Assembly: GCA_021325615.1 (NCBI GenBank)
Contig: JAJPGU010000028.1
Coordinates: 27,168 to 91,167, forward strand
Origin: Nitrososphaerota archaeon
Lineage (GTDB): Archaea > Thermoproteota > Nitrososphaeria > Nitrososphaerales > Nitrosopumilaceae
Direction of reading: 5' to 3'
Length of the DNA: 64,000 nt
Below the pieces are notes generated by a model, which saw only the letters and a list, made by a program, of their open reading frames with translations, was not told the DNA's origin and did not search any database. Position numbers and translations under genes: made by a program. This document shows, in pieces, positions 25,756-34,273 of the stretch (the first letter of the stretch is position 1; every line of letters begins with the position of its first letter).

Positions 25756-27171
25756 ATGTTGGAGGACTTGGCTGAGAAGACGCTGCAATACGCTCTTGCA
25801 AACGGGGCTCAGTACTGTGACGTGAGGGCAGAGTCGGTTACCTCCAGCGGGTTCCTATTTGAAAACGGACAGGTCGAACATTCTTCATCTAGGCTGGACA
25901 GGGGTTTGGGAATTCGGGTTCTGGCAAACGGCGCATGGGGGTTTTATTCCATGGCCTCTCCAAAGTCAATGGAGAGTGTTAGGGATGGAGTGCTGAGTGC
26001 CATTAGGGGGGCTCTTTTCTATTCTCATGCAAAGAAGAAAAAAGTAATTCTTTCAGATTGTAAGGCGCACGTGGACACTGTTATTCAAAAAGCAGCCAAG
26101 GTGCCACGTATGGAGGACATGGTCGAGATTGCTGCGGACTGCGATAGGAGAATTAGGGGGCAGAAAAGGATTCACAAGTCCTCCGTCTTGGTTCAAACTG
26201 ATGAATTTCAGAAATATTTTGTTAACAGCGAGGGGGCAAAAATATTTCAAAGCCACACCGATACCTTTGCATCACTTTCGGCAACGGCAAGTGAATCGGG
26301 GCTTTCGGAGACTGTAAGCACAACGGAGGGCGGGAGGGGTGGCATGGAAGTATTTGAAGGTGAAAATGACCTTACAAAGCGCGCTGAAATGATATCCGAA
26401 AAGGCCCATCATCTGGTGTGCTCGAATCCTGCAAAGGAGGAAAAGACTACGGTTGTCATGAATCCAGACTTTGTTGCCTTGCTCACCCATGAAATCCTAG
26501 GTCATCCTTCAGAGGCGGATAGGGTCCTAGGAAAGGAAATGGCATGGGCGGGAGGAGCATGGTGGGCAGGAAAGATTGGTAGCAGGGTGGGATCTGAACA
26601 CCTTAGCGTAATTGACGACCCTACGATCACGTCCAGTCTGGGCTGTTTCAAGTATGACGATGAGGGAGTGCCCTCCTCCAGAAAGTCGCTTGTGGAAAAT
26701 GGCATACTTGTGAATCACATGCAGAGCAGGGAGACGGCATATCTATTTGGGACCGAGCCTAATTCCTCGATGCGTTCAGCGGGATTTTCGTTCATGCCGT
26801 TAATACGAATGGCTTGCACCTGCATTGGGTCGGGGGACTGGGAGGCGGAAGAAATGATCAAAGAAGTAAAATCAGGATATCTTATTTGTGACATGAAAGT
26901 ACCATCCATAGATATGATGAGGTACAATTGGAGCATCTCTTGCCAGTATGCGAGAAGAATTGAAAACGGTGAATGCAAGGAGCTGGTCAGGGACGTCATC
27001 GTAATGGGGAATTCACCCGAATTTTTCAAATCAATTAATGCCGTGGGAAAGGATTTCACTGTTAGGCCAATTACAAACTGTGGCAAAGGGGATCCTATGC
27101 AGATTATGAGGATGGGGAACGGCGGGCCACACATAAGGGGCACAGCAACTGTGAAAAGTGTGGGGATCTGA
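25756..27171 (+). CDS. tldD: TldD-type metalloprotease
   Basis: The 471-residue protein belongs to the TldD/TldE (PmbA) family, which degrades unfolded peptides or matures modified ones. The zinc motif HEILGH is at 245-250 within ALLTHEILGHPSEADRV. N-terminal ALANGAQYCDVRAES and a GLGIRVLANGAWGF segment are typical. TldD usually pairs with a TldE partner lacking the motif; none is adjacent here. It is followed after one base by the uracil-DNA glycosylase gene. Confidence 0.85.
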   Translation: MLEDLAEKTLQYALANGAQYCDVRAESVTSSGFLFENGQVEHSSSRLDRGLGIRVLANGAWGFYSMASPKSMESVRDGVLSAIRGALFYSHAKKKKVILSDCKAHVDTVIQKAAKVPRMEDMVEIAADCDRRIRGQKRIHKSSVLVQTDEFQKYFVNSEGAKIFQSHTDTFASLSATASESGLSETVSTTEGGRGGMEVFEGENDLTKRAEMISEKAHHLVCSNPAKEEKTTVVMNPDFVALLTHEILGHPSEADRVLGKEMAWAGGAWWAGKIGSRVGSEHLSVIDDPTITSSLGCFKYDDEGVPSSRKSLVENGILVNHMQSRETAYLFGTEPNSSMRSAGFSFMPLIRMACTCIGSGDWEAEEMIKEVKSGYLICDMKVPSIDMMRYNWSISCQYARRIENGECKELVRDVIVMGNSPEFFKSINAVGKDFTVRPITNCGKGDPMQIMRMGNGGPHIRGTATVKSVGI

Positions 27172-27172
27172 A

Positions 27173-27754
27173 ATGGCGGAGAGCCTTGAGGACGTCAGGA
27201 AATCCGTAACATCATGCATATTGTGTGACCTTTCAAAGAGTAGGACGCACGCCGTTCCAGGATCGGGCGGTCCAGATACGGACGTGATCTTCATAGGCGA
27301 GGCGCCGGGTAGGAATGAGGATCTCCAAGGAGCGCCATTTGTGGGCGCGGCGGGGAGAATTCTCTCAGATGCCTTGGAACATGCTGGATTTTCGAGAAGC
27401 CATGTTTACATAACAAATGTGGTAAAGTGCAGGCCGCCTAACAACCGAAGGCCTGCGGTTCAGGAAATAAAATCATGTTCTGTCCACCTGCAAAGGGAGC
27501 TCGAGGTCATCAAGCCAAAAATTATCTGTGTTTTGGGGAACACCGCTTTTGGTTCCTTGCTTGGCGGGGGAGAAATAACGAAAAATCGAGGTAAACTCAT
27601 GAAAAGGGATGGAAAACTATACTTCGTCACGTTTCATCCTGCGGCAGTAATATACAACCCGCAACTTGCAGGGGTTCTAAAGGATGACCTGAAAAAACTT
27701 CACAGTTTGATTGGCAAGATAAAAATGGGAATCCCTGTACCTGTTGATGAATGA
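27173..27754 (+). CDS. family 4 uracil-DNA glycosylase
   Basis: The 193-residue iron-sulfur enzyme excises uracil from DNA. Cysteines C15, C18, C86 and C102 fit the 4Fe-4S ligand spacing. Motif GEAPGRNEDLQGAPFVGAAG carries the catalytic loop, and the second motif is FHPAAVIYNP. ATG at 27173 begins MAESLEDVRKSV, one base after the tldD stop. The frame extends upstream to 27158 only by overlapping tldD. It overlaps the next gene, a second DNA glycosylase, by ATGA. Confidence 0.9.
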   Translation: MAESLEDVRKSVTSCILCDLSKSRTHAVPGSGGPDTDVIFIGEAPGRNEDLQGAPFVGAAGRILSDALEHAGFSRSHVYITNVVKCRPPNNRRPAVQEIKSCSVHLQRELEVIKPKIICVLGNTAFGSLLGGGEITKNRGKLMKRDGKLYFVTFHPAAVIYNPQLAGVLKDDLKKLHSLIGKIKMGIPVPVDE

Positions 27755-28338
27755 AACCCATCCCACGTTTATTCTATCAAAGAGACACCGTGGATGTTGC
27801 AAGGGACTTGCTTGGCAAGACACTAGTGAGGAAAATAGGACGCAATCTTATGGGGGGGCTAATATGCGAAACGGAGGCATATCGGCACAAAAAAGACCCT
27901 GCCAGCCACGCCTTTCGCGGCCAGACTGAAAGGAACAGGCCAATGTTTGAAGAGGTCGGCAAAGCCTATGTCTATTTTACATATGGGATGCATTATTGTG
28001 TAAATGCAGTGGCTAGGGATCGAGCAGAGGAAGCAGGAGCGGTTCTAATCAGATCACTTGTTCCAAGGTCGGGGCTTGAGTTCATGATGAGGCGGCGCAG
28101 GACGTCCGTTCTTTCCAATCTTACCAGCGGGCCTGCGAAGATTACCCAAGCACTTGAGATTACAAAAAAACAATGTGGCGAAAATCTGACGAAAATTTCG
28201 GGACTCTATATTGCAGAAGGGATTCCAATACCCGAACATATGATTGAGGCAAGGCCACGGATTGGGATCAGCATCGCAACTGAAAACCTCTGGAATTTCA
28301 GAATAAAGAAAGAATTTCTCAAGGGTGGTGGCGACTAG
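27751..28338 (+). CDS. 3-methyladenine DNA glycosylase (AAG/MPG family)
   Basis: The 195-residue monofunctional glycosylase removes alkylated purines. Family motifs include VARDLLGKTLVRK, GLICETEAYRHKKDPASHAF (with the catalytic Glu in ETEAY), KAYVYFTYGMHYCVNAV and SGPAKITQALEI. Its ATG overlaps the stop of the uracil-DNA glycosylase by four bases, so the two repair enzymes are translationally coupled. It overlaps the convergent htrA-like gene by four bases at its end. Confidence 0.9.
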   Translation: MKPIPRLFYQRDTVDVARDLLGKTLVRKIGRNLMGGLICETEAYRHKKDPASHAFRGQTERNRPMFEEVGKAYVYFTYGMHYCVNAVARDRAEEAGAVLIRSLVPRSGLEFMMRRRRTSVLSNLTSGPAKITQALEITKKQCGENLTKISGLYIAEGIPIPEHMIEARPRIGISIATENLWNFRIKKEFLKGGGD

Positions 28339-29528
28339 GAGGCGGGCCTTGCTGCCAACGTTACCGGAATCTCCAGAGTCTTACCTTGTCTGTCCACGGT
28401 AAGAACAACCTTGTCACCTACGGACTTTTGATCATCCAGATAGGCTATGACCTCGTCTATGGACTTTATGGGGTGCCCGTCTATGGCTGTTATTATGTCT
28501 CCCCCATGGGGAATGTTGTTGTCATCAAGCGTTGCAGCTATTATGCCTGCTTTTGATGCCGGGCTTCCATTTACGACGTTCTCTACGATTACTCCCTTGA
28601 AGTTGCGGGCAAGTCCATTTGCCAAGGCCACATCGGGGTCAAGGGTCCTTCCTGCTATGCCGAGGTAGGGGTGCTCATATTTTCCGGTCTTAATTAATAC
28701 TGGGACGATTTTCTTGATGGTGTTAGACGGGATTGCAAACCCTATACCTGAAAAGTCTCCTGTGTTTGTCTTGATGGCGGTGTTCATCCCAATGACTTCA
28801 CCTTGTAGGTTTAACAGGGGCCCTCCAGAGTTTCCGGGGTTGATGGCGGCATCAACCTGAATTACATCCGGGATGGAATATTTTGTGTTCTCGTTTGGAA
28901 GGAGCCTTGCCAAGGCGCTAACAATTCCTGTCGTCATGGAATCACTGAGGCCGAAGGGGTTGCCTATCGCAACGACCTGCTGGCCAGGCTGAAGATAAGA
29001 GGAGTTCCCAAGGGGGAGGGGTACCAATTTTTCATCCGAAAAATCATCGATTATCTGAATTACTGCGATATCGTTATCGGGGTCTGTTCCAACCACTTTG
29101 GCGGTGTACGTGTTTCCATCAATGAAAGTAACATTGACGGTGCTCGAGCCGTCTACAACATGATTGTTGGTTATGATGCGGCCTTGGGTGTCGTATACAA
29201 ATCCTGATCCCAGCCGTGTTGACTGCCCTGAAAGAGGCTGACCATTTATGATTATGGTCTGGTCTGTGGTGGCAACCTTGCTGGTTATCTGGACCACCGA
29301 GTTCTCCGTCTTCTTAAAGAGATCTGTCAAGGTAGAATCGGACTGCGGATCGGCGGGGCTTGTCTGGTCAGTTGCCCCGTGCGACCCCGGTGATACCTGT
29401 GCGGCTGAAGGGTTTTGGACAGCAGCTTGGGAAATATCACCCGATGTTCTACCATTGGCGAATTGTACAACAAGTGCTACCGATAACACGATTATTACCC
29501 CGATTAATGCCGCCTCTGTCTTTTTCAT
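28335..29528 (-). CDS. HtrA/DegP-like serine protease with PDZ domain
   Basis: The 397-residue protein has an N-terminal membrane anchor (about 6-24), a Ser/Pro/Gln-rich linker to about residue 65, a trypsin-like domain and one PDZ domain (about 300-395). The triad is H123 (TNNHVV), D153 (DNDIAVI) and S234 (NPGNSGGPLL). The protease faces outward and degrades damaged extracytoplasmic proteins. The spacer to the divergent cupredoxin gene is 94 bases. Confidence 0.9.
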   Translation of the reverse strand: MKKTEAALIGVIIVLSVALVVQFANGRTSGDISQAAVQNPSAAQVSPGSHGATDQTSPADPQSDSTLTDLFKKTENSVVQITSKVATTDQTIIINGQPLSGQSTRLGSGFVYDTQGRIITNNHVVDGSSTVNVTFIDGNTYTAKVVGTDPDNDIAVIQIIDDFSDEKLVPLPLGNSSYLQPGQQVVAIGNPFGLSDSMTTGIVSALARLLPNENTKYSIPDVIQVDAAINPGNSGGPLLNLQGEVIGMNTAIKTNTGDFSGIGFAIPSNTIKKIVPVLIKTGKYEHPYLGIAGRTLDPDVALANGLARNFKGVIVENVVNGSPASKAGIIAATLDDNNIPHGGDIITAIDGHPIKSIDEVIAYLDDQKSVGDKVVLTVDRQGKTLEIPVTLAARPAS

Positions 29529-29622
29529 GTGGTAACGTTTGTGAAATAGTGCAAAGCAGAATAATATCCTTTACGAATCTTTGTTAATCTCAACATAAAT
29601 ATACGCACTAAGGTCTTAACAC

Positions 29623-30120
29623 GTGTTGGCAAAGAAACAAAAGAATAAGGCAAAAACCGCCTCGTTTCCGAAGGGCACTGTTATTTTCATAGCCGTAGTA
29701 GTGGCGGCTGCCGGCGCTGGAGTTTACTATCTCATGACTACGTCCACGCCAGTTAACGTGGATCATCCTGTATTTGCTGCGCCTACTAATCTATACATAA
29801 TAGGTCTTCATGACCCGACGCAGGGATATCTCTATGAACAAGAGTCTACAAGACAGGCCCAGAAATCTCTATCAAGCGGCGTGCCTGATGCTTCAATACA
29901 CATACCCAAAGGAACCTTGGTATCGCTCCATTTCATAAATGAGGACAAAGACACTCAGGCTCCCATGGACCTTAACATCGATGCATTCAAGGTGCATACC
30001 AACAAGCTCGGCTATTTCCAGGCCCAGACAATCAACTTCGTAGCCGACAAGGAAGGCACATACACATATTATTCGAACCTACACCCTGAGATGAAGGGTA
30101 CCATAACGGTGGACCCGTGA
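29623..30120 (+). CDS. membrane-anchored cupredoxin-like protein lacking the Cys ligand
   Basis: The 165-residue protein has a basic N-terminus and one membrane anchor (about 18-40, VIFIAVVVAAAGAGVYYLM). A cupredoxin-like beta domain follows. The C-terminal loop is YTYYSNLHPEMKG, which aligns with the blue-copper pattern YYCxxHPxM but has Ser in place of the Cys ligand. A His in FKVHTN may be the other ligand. It may bind copper differently (Cox2/Nos-like geometry is also not complete) or be purely structural. The start is GTG. Confidence 0.65.
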   Translation: MLAKKQKNKAKTASFPKGTVIFIAVVVAAAGAGVYYLMTTSTPVNVDHPVFAAPTNLYIIGLHDPTQGYLYEQESTRQAQKSLSSGVPDASIHIPKGTLVSLHFINEDKDTQAPMDLNIDAFKVHTNKLGYFQAQTINFVADKEGTYTYYSNLHPEMKGTITVDP

Positions 30121-30171
30121 TGGCGCTGAAGAACAACCCATACAAGATGAAACGTGCGGGGAATCTGGAAC

Positions 30172-30555
30172 ATGATGGACGATAAGGAAGGACTTTCCAG
30201 AATAGACATACTGAGCACACTTGACAACTTCATAGAAAGAATATTTGAATTGAGGAGAATACTGCTTAGCATCTCGGTATCTGCACTTGTCCTAGCACCG
30301 CTTGCGACAGGCCTCTCTATCTTCCTACTGACACACCCTAGGTTCTATGCAATGCTGCAAAACGAGCATGAGTTTGGAACCATCCTTGGCATTCTACTCG
30401 GCGTGATAATCTCAGTTTCCGTCGTGTGGATAGCTACTGGCGTAAAACAATATGTCACACTAAAGTCATGGGACCAAAAGTACAAGGAATACCAAAAACA
30501 AAAGGACGAAATCGATAGGAGAATAGCTTCAGATTACGGCTTGGAAGAGGATTAG
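30172..30555 (+). CDS. small two-pass membrane protein
   Basis: The 127-residue protein (ATG 30172; the frame opens at GTG 30154) starts MDDKEGLSRIDILSTLDNFIERIFELRR. Two membrane helices follow (LLSISVSALVLAPLATGLSIFLLT and FGTILGILLGVIISVSVVWIATG) and a charged coiled-coil tail (DQKYKEYQKQKDEIDRR). It lies 51 bases after the cupredoxin and may be cotranscribed. A 21-codon frame at 30119-30184, ATG overlapping the cupredoxin stop, fills the gap but is not supported otherwise. No family was recognised. Confidence 0.5.
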   Translation: MMDDKEGLSRIDILSTLDNFIERIFELRRILLSISVSALVLAPLATGLSIFLLTHPRFYAMLQNEHEFGTILGILLGVIISVSVVWIATGVKQYVTLKSWDQKYKEYQKQKDEIDRRIASDYGLEED

Positions 30556-30872
30556 CTGCCGTTTTCAACCGAGTCACTTTGAACCTTTTTGCGTGGAAAC
30601 AACCTCTCATAAGGTTCCAAAATCGTCTTGCAGAATTCCAACCCTTTCTGACTTGGTTTGTAAATGGTTATCAGCCTCTTTCCCAACTGTCTCTCCTCTC
30701 GTAAAATAAGACCATTTGATTCCAACTCGTCCAGAATGGGCTTGTGTTTCTTGAGATTCAAACCACAAAAGCTTACCAAAGATGTCTGATTGAGCTCACC
30801 GTATTGAACAAGCATGAGGATTATGTCCTTTATGATATAGATTCTGTCCCTGTAGGAACTTGAACCAGACAT
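30552..30872 (-). CDS. winged-helix DNA-binding protein
   Basis: The 106-residue single-domain protein has YIIKDIILMLVQYGELNQTSLVSFCGLN, a recognition helix KKHKPILDELESNGLIL and a wing RLITIYKPSQKGLEFC. It is of the same thaumarchaeal winged-helix type as the two others in the window. ATG at 30872 is preferred over 30884. It is convergent with the membrane protein gene, sharing four bases. Confidence 0.65.
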   Translation of the reverse strand: MSGSSSYRDRIYIIKDIILMLVQYGELNQTSLVSFCGLNLKKHKPILDELESNGLILREERQLGKRLITIYKPSQKGLEFCKTILEPYERLFPRKKVQSDSVENGS

Positions 30873-30927
30873 TTGTCGTCTCAAGAATGGCCACTAAATA
30901 TAATCTCTGGTTGTTCCTTTGGGATCT

Positions 30928-32370
30928 CTAATAACCTCTTGCAAACATTGCCTCTGTCTTGCCAGGTGTTCCGCAAACTATGCATGGCATGTCGGGATTC
31001 TTTGCGTCAAACGGTATGACCCTGATGTCCGCCCCTGTGTCTTCCTTTATTGTTTCCTCACACTTTTGGTTTCCACACCATGGAGAGCGTATGAACATTC
31101 CAATCTCTATCTCTTTTTTGAACTGTCCAAGGTCTGACACGGTCTTTGTCTTTTCATTTAGCAACCGCTTAGCCCTTTCAAAAAGGTCTTTTTGGATTAC
31201 ATCCAGCGCTTCGACTATGCCATTTTGGAGGTCGTCAAAGGAGAGGTCAGACTTGTTTCTATTATCACGGCGAGCAAGAACTACCTTGTTCTTTGCTAGG
31301 TCTTTTGGGCCTAACTCAATTCTGAGTGGGACTCCCTTCATCTCCCAATCGTTGAACTTGTAGCCAGGAGTAAATTCATCCCTGGCATCGACATGTATCC
31401 TCAAGTCTTTTTTTGAAAGCGTCTCTCTTATCTCGTTTGCCTTCTTTAGGACTTGGTCTTTGTCATTCTGGGATGAATAGATGGGAATTATTACTGCTTG
31501 GATGGGGGCAACCCTGGGTGGGAGTACGAGTCCCCTGTCATCCCCATGCACCATGATCAGGGCGCCTATGAGCCTCCACGACACGCCCCACGAGGTCTGC
31601 CATGCAAACGTCTCCACATTCTGCGTGTCAAGGAACTTAACGTCAAATGGTTTTGCAAAATTCTGCCCTAGAAAATGGGAGGTGCCCATCTGCAAGGCCT
31701 TCCCGTCAGGCATTATGGATTCCATGGTAGTGGTATAAACTGCCCCCACGAATTTCTCCTTCTCGCTCTTTTTTCCTATTATTACAGGAATTGCAAGCTC
31801 TTCCTCCACCGTTTTTCTGTAAATGTCGAGTATTGTCATTACCTCAACTTCTGCCTCCTCCTTTGTTGCATGGACAGTGTGGCCCTCCTGCCACAGGAAT
31901 TCTGAGGTCCTCAGGAAAGGTTTTGTGGATTTGATCTCTGCTCGTAGGGCTGAATTCCAGAAGTTTATTTTCAGGGGAAGGTCCCTCCAGCTTTTGATCC
32001 ATTTTGAATACATGGAGTAGGCCAGGGTTTCTGATGTGGGCCTCAAGGCAAGCCTATCCCCTATCTCGCTTTCTCCTGAATGAGTCACCCAAAACACCTC
32101 CGGGGTAAAACCAGCGAAATGGGTTGATTCCTTGCTCAAAAGAGATTCCGGAATAAGAACTGGTAGGAAACCGTTCTCATGACCCGTAGCCTTCAGTTTT
32201 TTATCGATTGATCCCTTTAGGTATTCCCAGATGGAATACCCGTAAGGTCTAAGAACAATCAGGCCCTTGACTGGAGCATAATCTGTCAACTGTGCTTTTA
32301 TCACAACTTGAGTATACCATTCGCTAAAATCCTCGTTTTTTTTGGCGGTAATCCCAATTTCTTTGCTCAA
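30928..32370 (-). CDS. proS: prolyl-tRNA synthetase (archaeal/eukaryotic type)
   Basis: The 480-residue class II synthetase charges tRNA-Pro. The N-terminal FSEWYTQVVIKAQLTDY is the ProS type 3 signature. Class II motif 2 is WNSALRAEIKSTKPFLRTSEFLWQ, read in two pieces, and motif 3 lies around GDDRGLVLPPRVAPIQAVI. The anticodon-binding and C-terminal zinc-binding-like domains follow (CGNQKCEE, MPCIVCG). The start is TTG. Length matches the family without an editing domain. Confidence 0.92.
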   Translation of the reverse strand: MSKEIGITAKKNEDFSEWYTQVVIKAQLTDYAPVKGLIVLRPYGYSIWEYLKGSIDKKLKATGHENGFLPVLIPESLLSKESTHFAGFTPEVFWVTHSGESEIGDRLALRPTSETLAYSMYSKWIKSWRDLPLKINFWNSALRAEIKSTKPFLRTSEFLWQEGHTVHATKEEAEVEVMTILDIYRKTVEEELAIPVIIGKKSEKEKFVGAVYTTTMESIMPDGKALQMGTSHFLGQNFAKPFDVKFLDTQNVETFAWQTSWGVSWRLIGALIMVHGDDRGLVLPPRVAPIQAVIIPIYSSQNDKDQVLKKANEIRETLSKKDLRIHVDARDEFTPGYKFNDWEMKGVPLRIELGPKDLAKNKVVLARRDNRNKSDLSFDDLQNGIVEALDVIQKDLFERAKRLLNEKTKTVSDLGQFKKEIEIGMFIRSPWCGNQKCEETIKEDTGADIRVIPFDAKNPDMPCIVCGTPGKTEAMFARGY

Positions 32371-32410
32371 TCGACATCGTTTCCGGTAATGTACTAATGA
32401 GCCTTGTGCT

Positions 32411-32695
32411 CTAGAGCGGGTCGCCTTTGCAAAGAACTTTTCCAGTTATCCTGCTTTGAAAATTTGAGCATACAAAACACTGGATAAAGGGAACCTCTTT
32501 CTTCAGGATGGGACAGTCTACGGCTTCCTCCTTCATTTTCTTTAACATTTTGGGGCTGACTCCTTTGAGTTTCAACTTCCCCTTGTCATCCATCATTCCT
32601 GAGGCCTTGAGTTCCTCCTTTGTCTCATCCGATAATCGGTTTGATGTTGTGGCGCCCTTTATTGGAACCTCGTATTTGTGGGGAAGCTCGGCCAT
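32411..32695 (-). CDS. small Cys-containing conserved protein, 94 aa
   Basis: The protein (ATG 32695; ATG 32704 adds three residues) has a helical N-terminal part, SDETKEELKASGMMDD and SPKMLKKMKEEAVDC. Its C-terminal segment holds CPIL, CFVCSNFQ and VLCKG. The four cysteines could bind zinc or a cluster. No catalytic motif was recognised. It lies directly upstream of proS on the same strand. Confidence 0.5.
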   Translation of the reverse strand: MAELPHKYEVPIKGATTSNRLSDETKEELKASGMMDDKGKLKLKGVSPKMLKKMKEEAVDCPILKKEVPFIQCFVCSNFQSRITGKVLCKGDPL

Positions 32696-32795
32696 AACTT
32701 TCATCTTGTTATCTTGAATATATTGCTAGTGGTATGGTGCCAACCAGATCGCTTAAGATTAATATATTCTGCATCATTCCACAAAGCAGAAACTG

Positions 32796-33446
32796 ATGTT
32801 AGCAATTTTTGATGTGGAAGGAGTTTTACTAGATGCTGAGTTCCTTCCCATCTTGGCGGAAACAATCAACAAACAGGATGAGATATGGGAGATAACTCGC
32901 CAAGGAATCAAAGGCGCAATAAATTGGGAGGATGGTCTTAGGAAGAGAATCCAGCTACTTCGAGGCATAGACTTTGAAACGTGCAAACAAGTTGCAGACT
33001 CGCTCAGGGTGATGACTGGCGCAAGGGAGGCATGCTATGCCCTAAAGGCCGCTGGATGGAAGATAATGGCAGTCTCCGGCGGATTTACAATTATGACTGA
33101 CAGACTTAAGGATGAACTGGGTCTGGATTATGTCTTTTCAAACGAACTTGTCTTCAAAAATGACAAACTTGATGACGTGATAATCCATGTGGATTCTGAC
33201 AAGGCCAAATCCGCCATCATAAAAATACGCGAGTGGAAGGAAAGGAAGGATGACATCGTAGTGGTTGTGGATGGTGCGAACGACGTCAAGCTTTTTGACA
33301 TCTGTGGACTTGGGGTTGCCTTCAGGGCTCAAGACATAGTAAAGGATCTTGCCACCGTCACACTCGAGGAAAAGGACCTTTCGAAATTAATAGGCATAAT
33401 AAACAAACACTATGGGTTAAATATTCGCCCGCAAACTATTGCCTGA
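32796..33446 (+). CDS. SerB-like HAD family phosphatase
   Basis: The 216-residue HAD phosphatase resembles phosphoserine phosphatase. Motif I is FDVEGVLL (D6, with Glu at 8 instead of the second Asp), motif II AVSGGFT, motif III with Lys near 130 (DKAKSAI), and motif IV VDGANDVKLF. The SGGF and GAND strings are characteristic of the SerB group. The Glu in motif I may alter proton transfer or substrate. Serine biosynthesis is one possibility; other phosphomonoesters cannot be excluded. cofE follows after 40 bases. Confidence 0.75.
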   Translation: MLAIFDVEGVLLDAEFLPILAETINKQDEIWEITRQGIKGAINWEDGLRKRIQLLRGIDFETCKQVADSLRVMTGAREACYALKAAGWKIMAVSGGFTIMTDRLKDELGLDYVFSNELVFKNDKLDDVIIHVDSDKAKSAIIKIREWKERKDDIVVVVDGANDVKLFDICGLGVAFRAQDIVKDLATVTLEEKDLSKLIGIINKHYGLNIRPQTIA

Positions 33447-33486
33447 TCGGAATACAATTTTAAGAAGTTGAAACATAATTTCCCAA

Positions 33487-34221
33487 ATGGTTATGGAAGT
33501 AATCCCTGTCAAGTTACACGATGATGTAAAAAAGGGGGATAACCTTGCGGGGTATCTTGTCTTGGCATGCAATGACCTCAGAGACGGAGACATTGTGGTT
33601 TTCACGCAGAAAATTATCTCAAAACAGGAGGGCCAAACCATCGACCTTGCCAAAGTTCATCCAAGCTTGCTCGCTACGGGAATTGCAAGTGAATACGGGA
33701 AGGATCCTAGGATAGTACAGCTCATTCTTGACCAATCAAAACGGATAGTTCGCATGCATGGCGGGATAATCATCTCCGAGACTATCCATGGTTTTATTTG
33801 TGCCAACGCGGGGGTTGACGAGAGCAACGTCATGGGGGGGTACGCAACGTTGTTGCCAGACAATGCCGACAGGTCAGCGGAGGAGCTACGGAGGAAAATT
33901 AAGGAAACAACGGGAAAGGAGATCGCGGTTTTGATATCTGACACGTTTGGCCGTCCCTTCAGGCAGGGGCAAACAAACGTAGCCATAGGCATGGCGGGTA
34001 TGAGGGGGATCCTAGATTATGCAGGAAAGAAAGACGATTTCGGGAGAACCCTTAGGATAACGGCAATTGCAATTGCAGACGAAATTTGTTCTGCTGCGGA
34101 ACTCGTGATGGGAAAATCACTTCACATTCCTATTGCCATTATAAGAAACTACACACATGATTCGTTTTCTGGCTCCATGGGGGAAATCAATAGGCCCCGA
34201 TCTATGGATTTATTCAGATGA
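33487..34221 (+). CDS. cofE: coenzyme F420-0:L-glutamate ligase
   Basis: The 244-residue GTP-dependent enzyme adds glutamates to F420-0. Family motifs are GDIVVFTQKIISKQEG, ADEYG-type segment IASEYGKDPRIVQLIL, HGGIIISETIHGFICANAGVD (in pieces), ISDTFGRPFRQGQTNVAIG and SAAELVMGK. All are present and the length is normal. F420 is common in Thaumarchaeota. The other cof genes are not in the window. Confidence 0.92.
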   Translation: MVMEVIPVKLHDDVKKGDNLAGYLVLACNDLRDGDIVVFTQKIISKQEGQTIDLAKVHPSLLATGIASEYGKDPRIVQLILDQSKRIVRMHGGIIISETIHGFICANAGVDESNVMGGYATLLPDNADRSAEELRRKIKETTGKEIAVLISDTFGRPFRQGQTNVAIGMAGMRGILDYAGKKDDFGRTLRITAIAIADEICSAAELVMGKSLHIPIAIIRNYTHDSFSGSMGEINRPRSMDLFR

Positions 34222-34273
34222 TTGAAATTTGAAAACAAAGATTATATTCACAAGTTGGGACAAGCGATAAACA

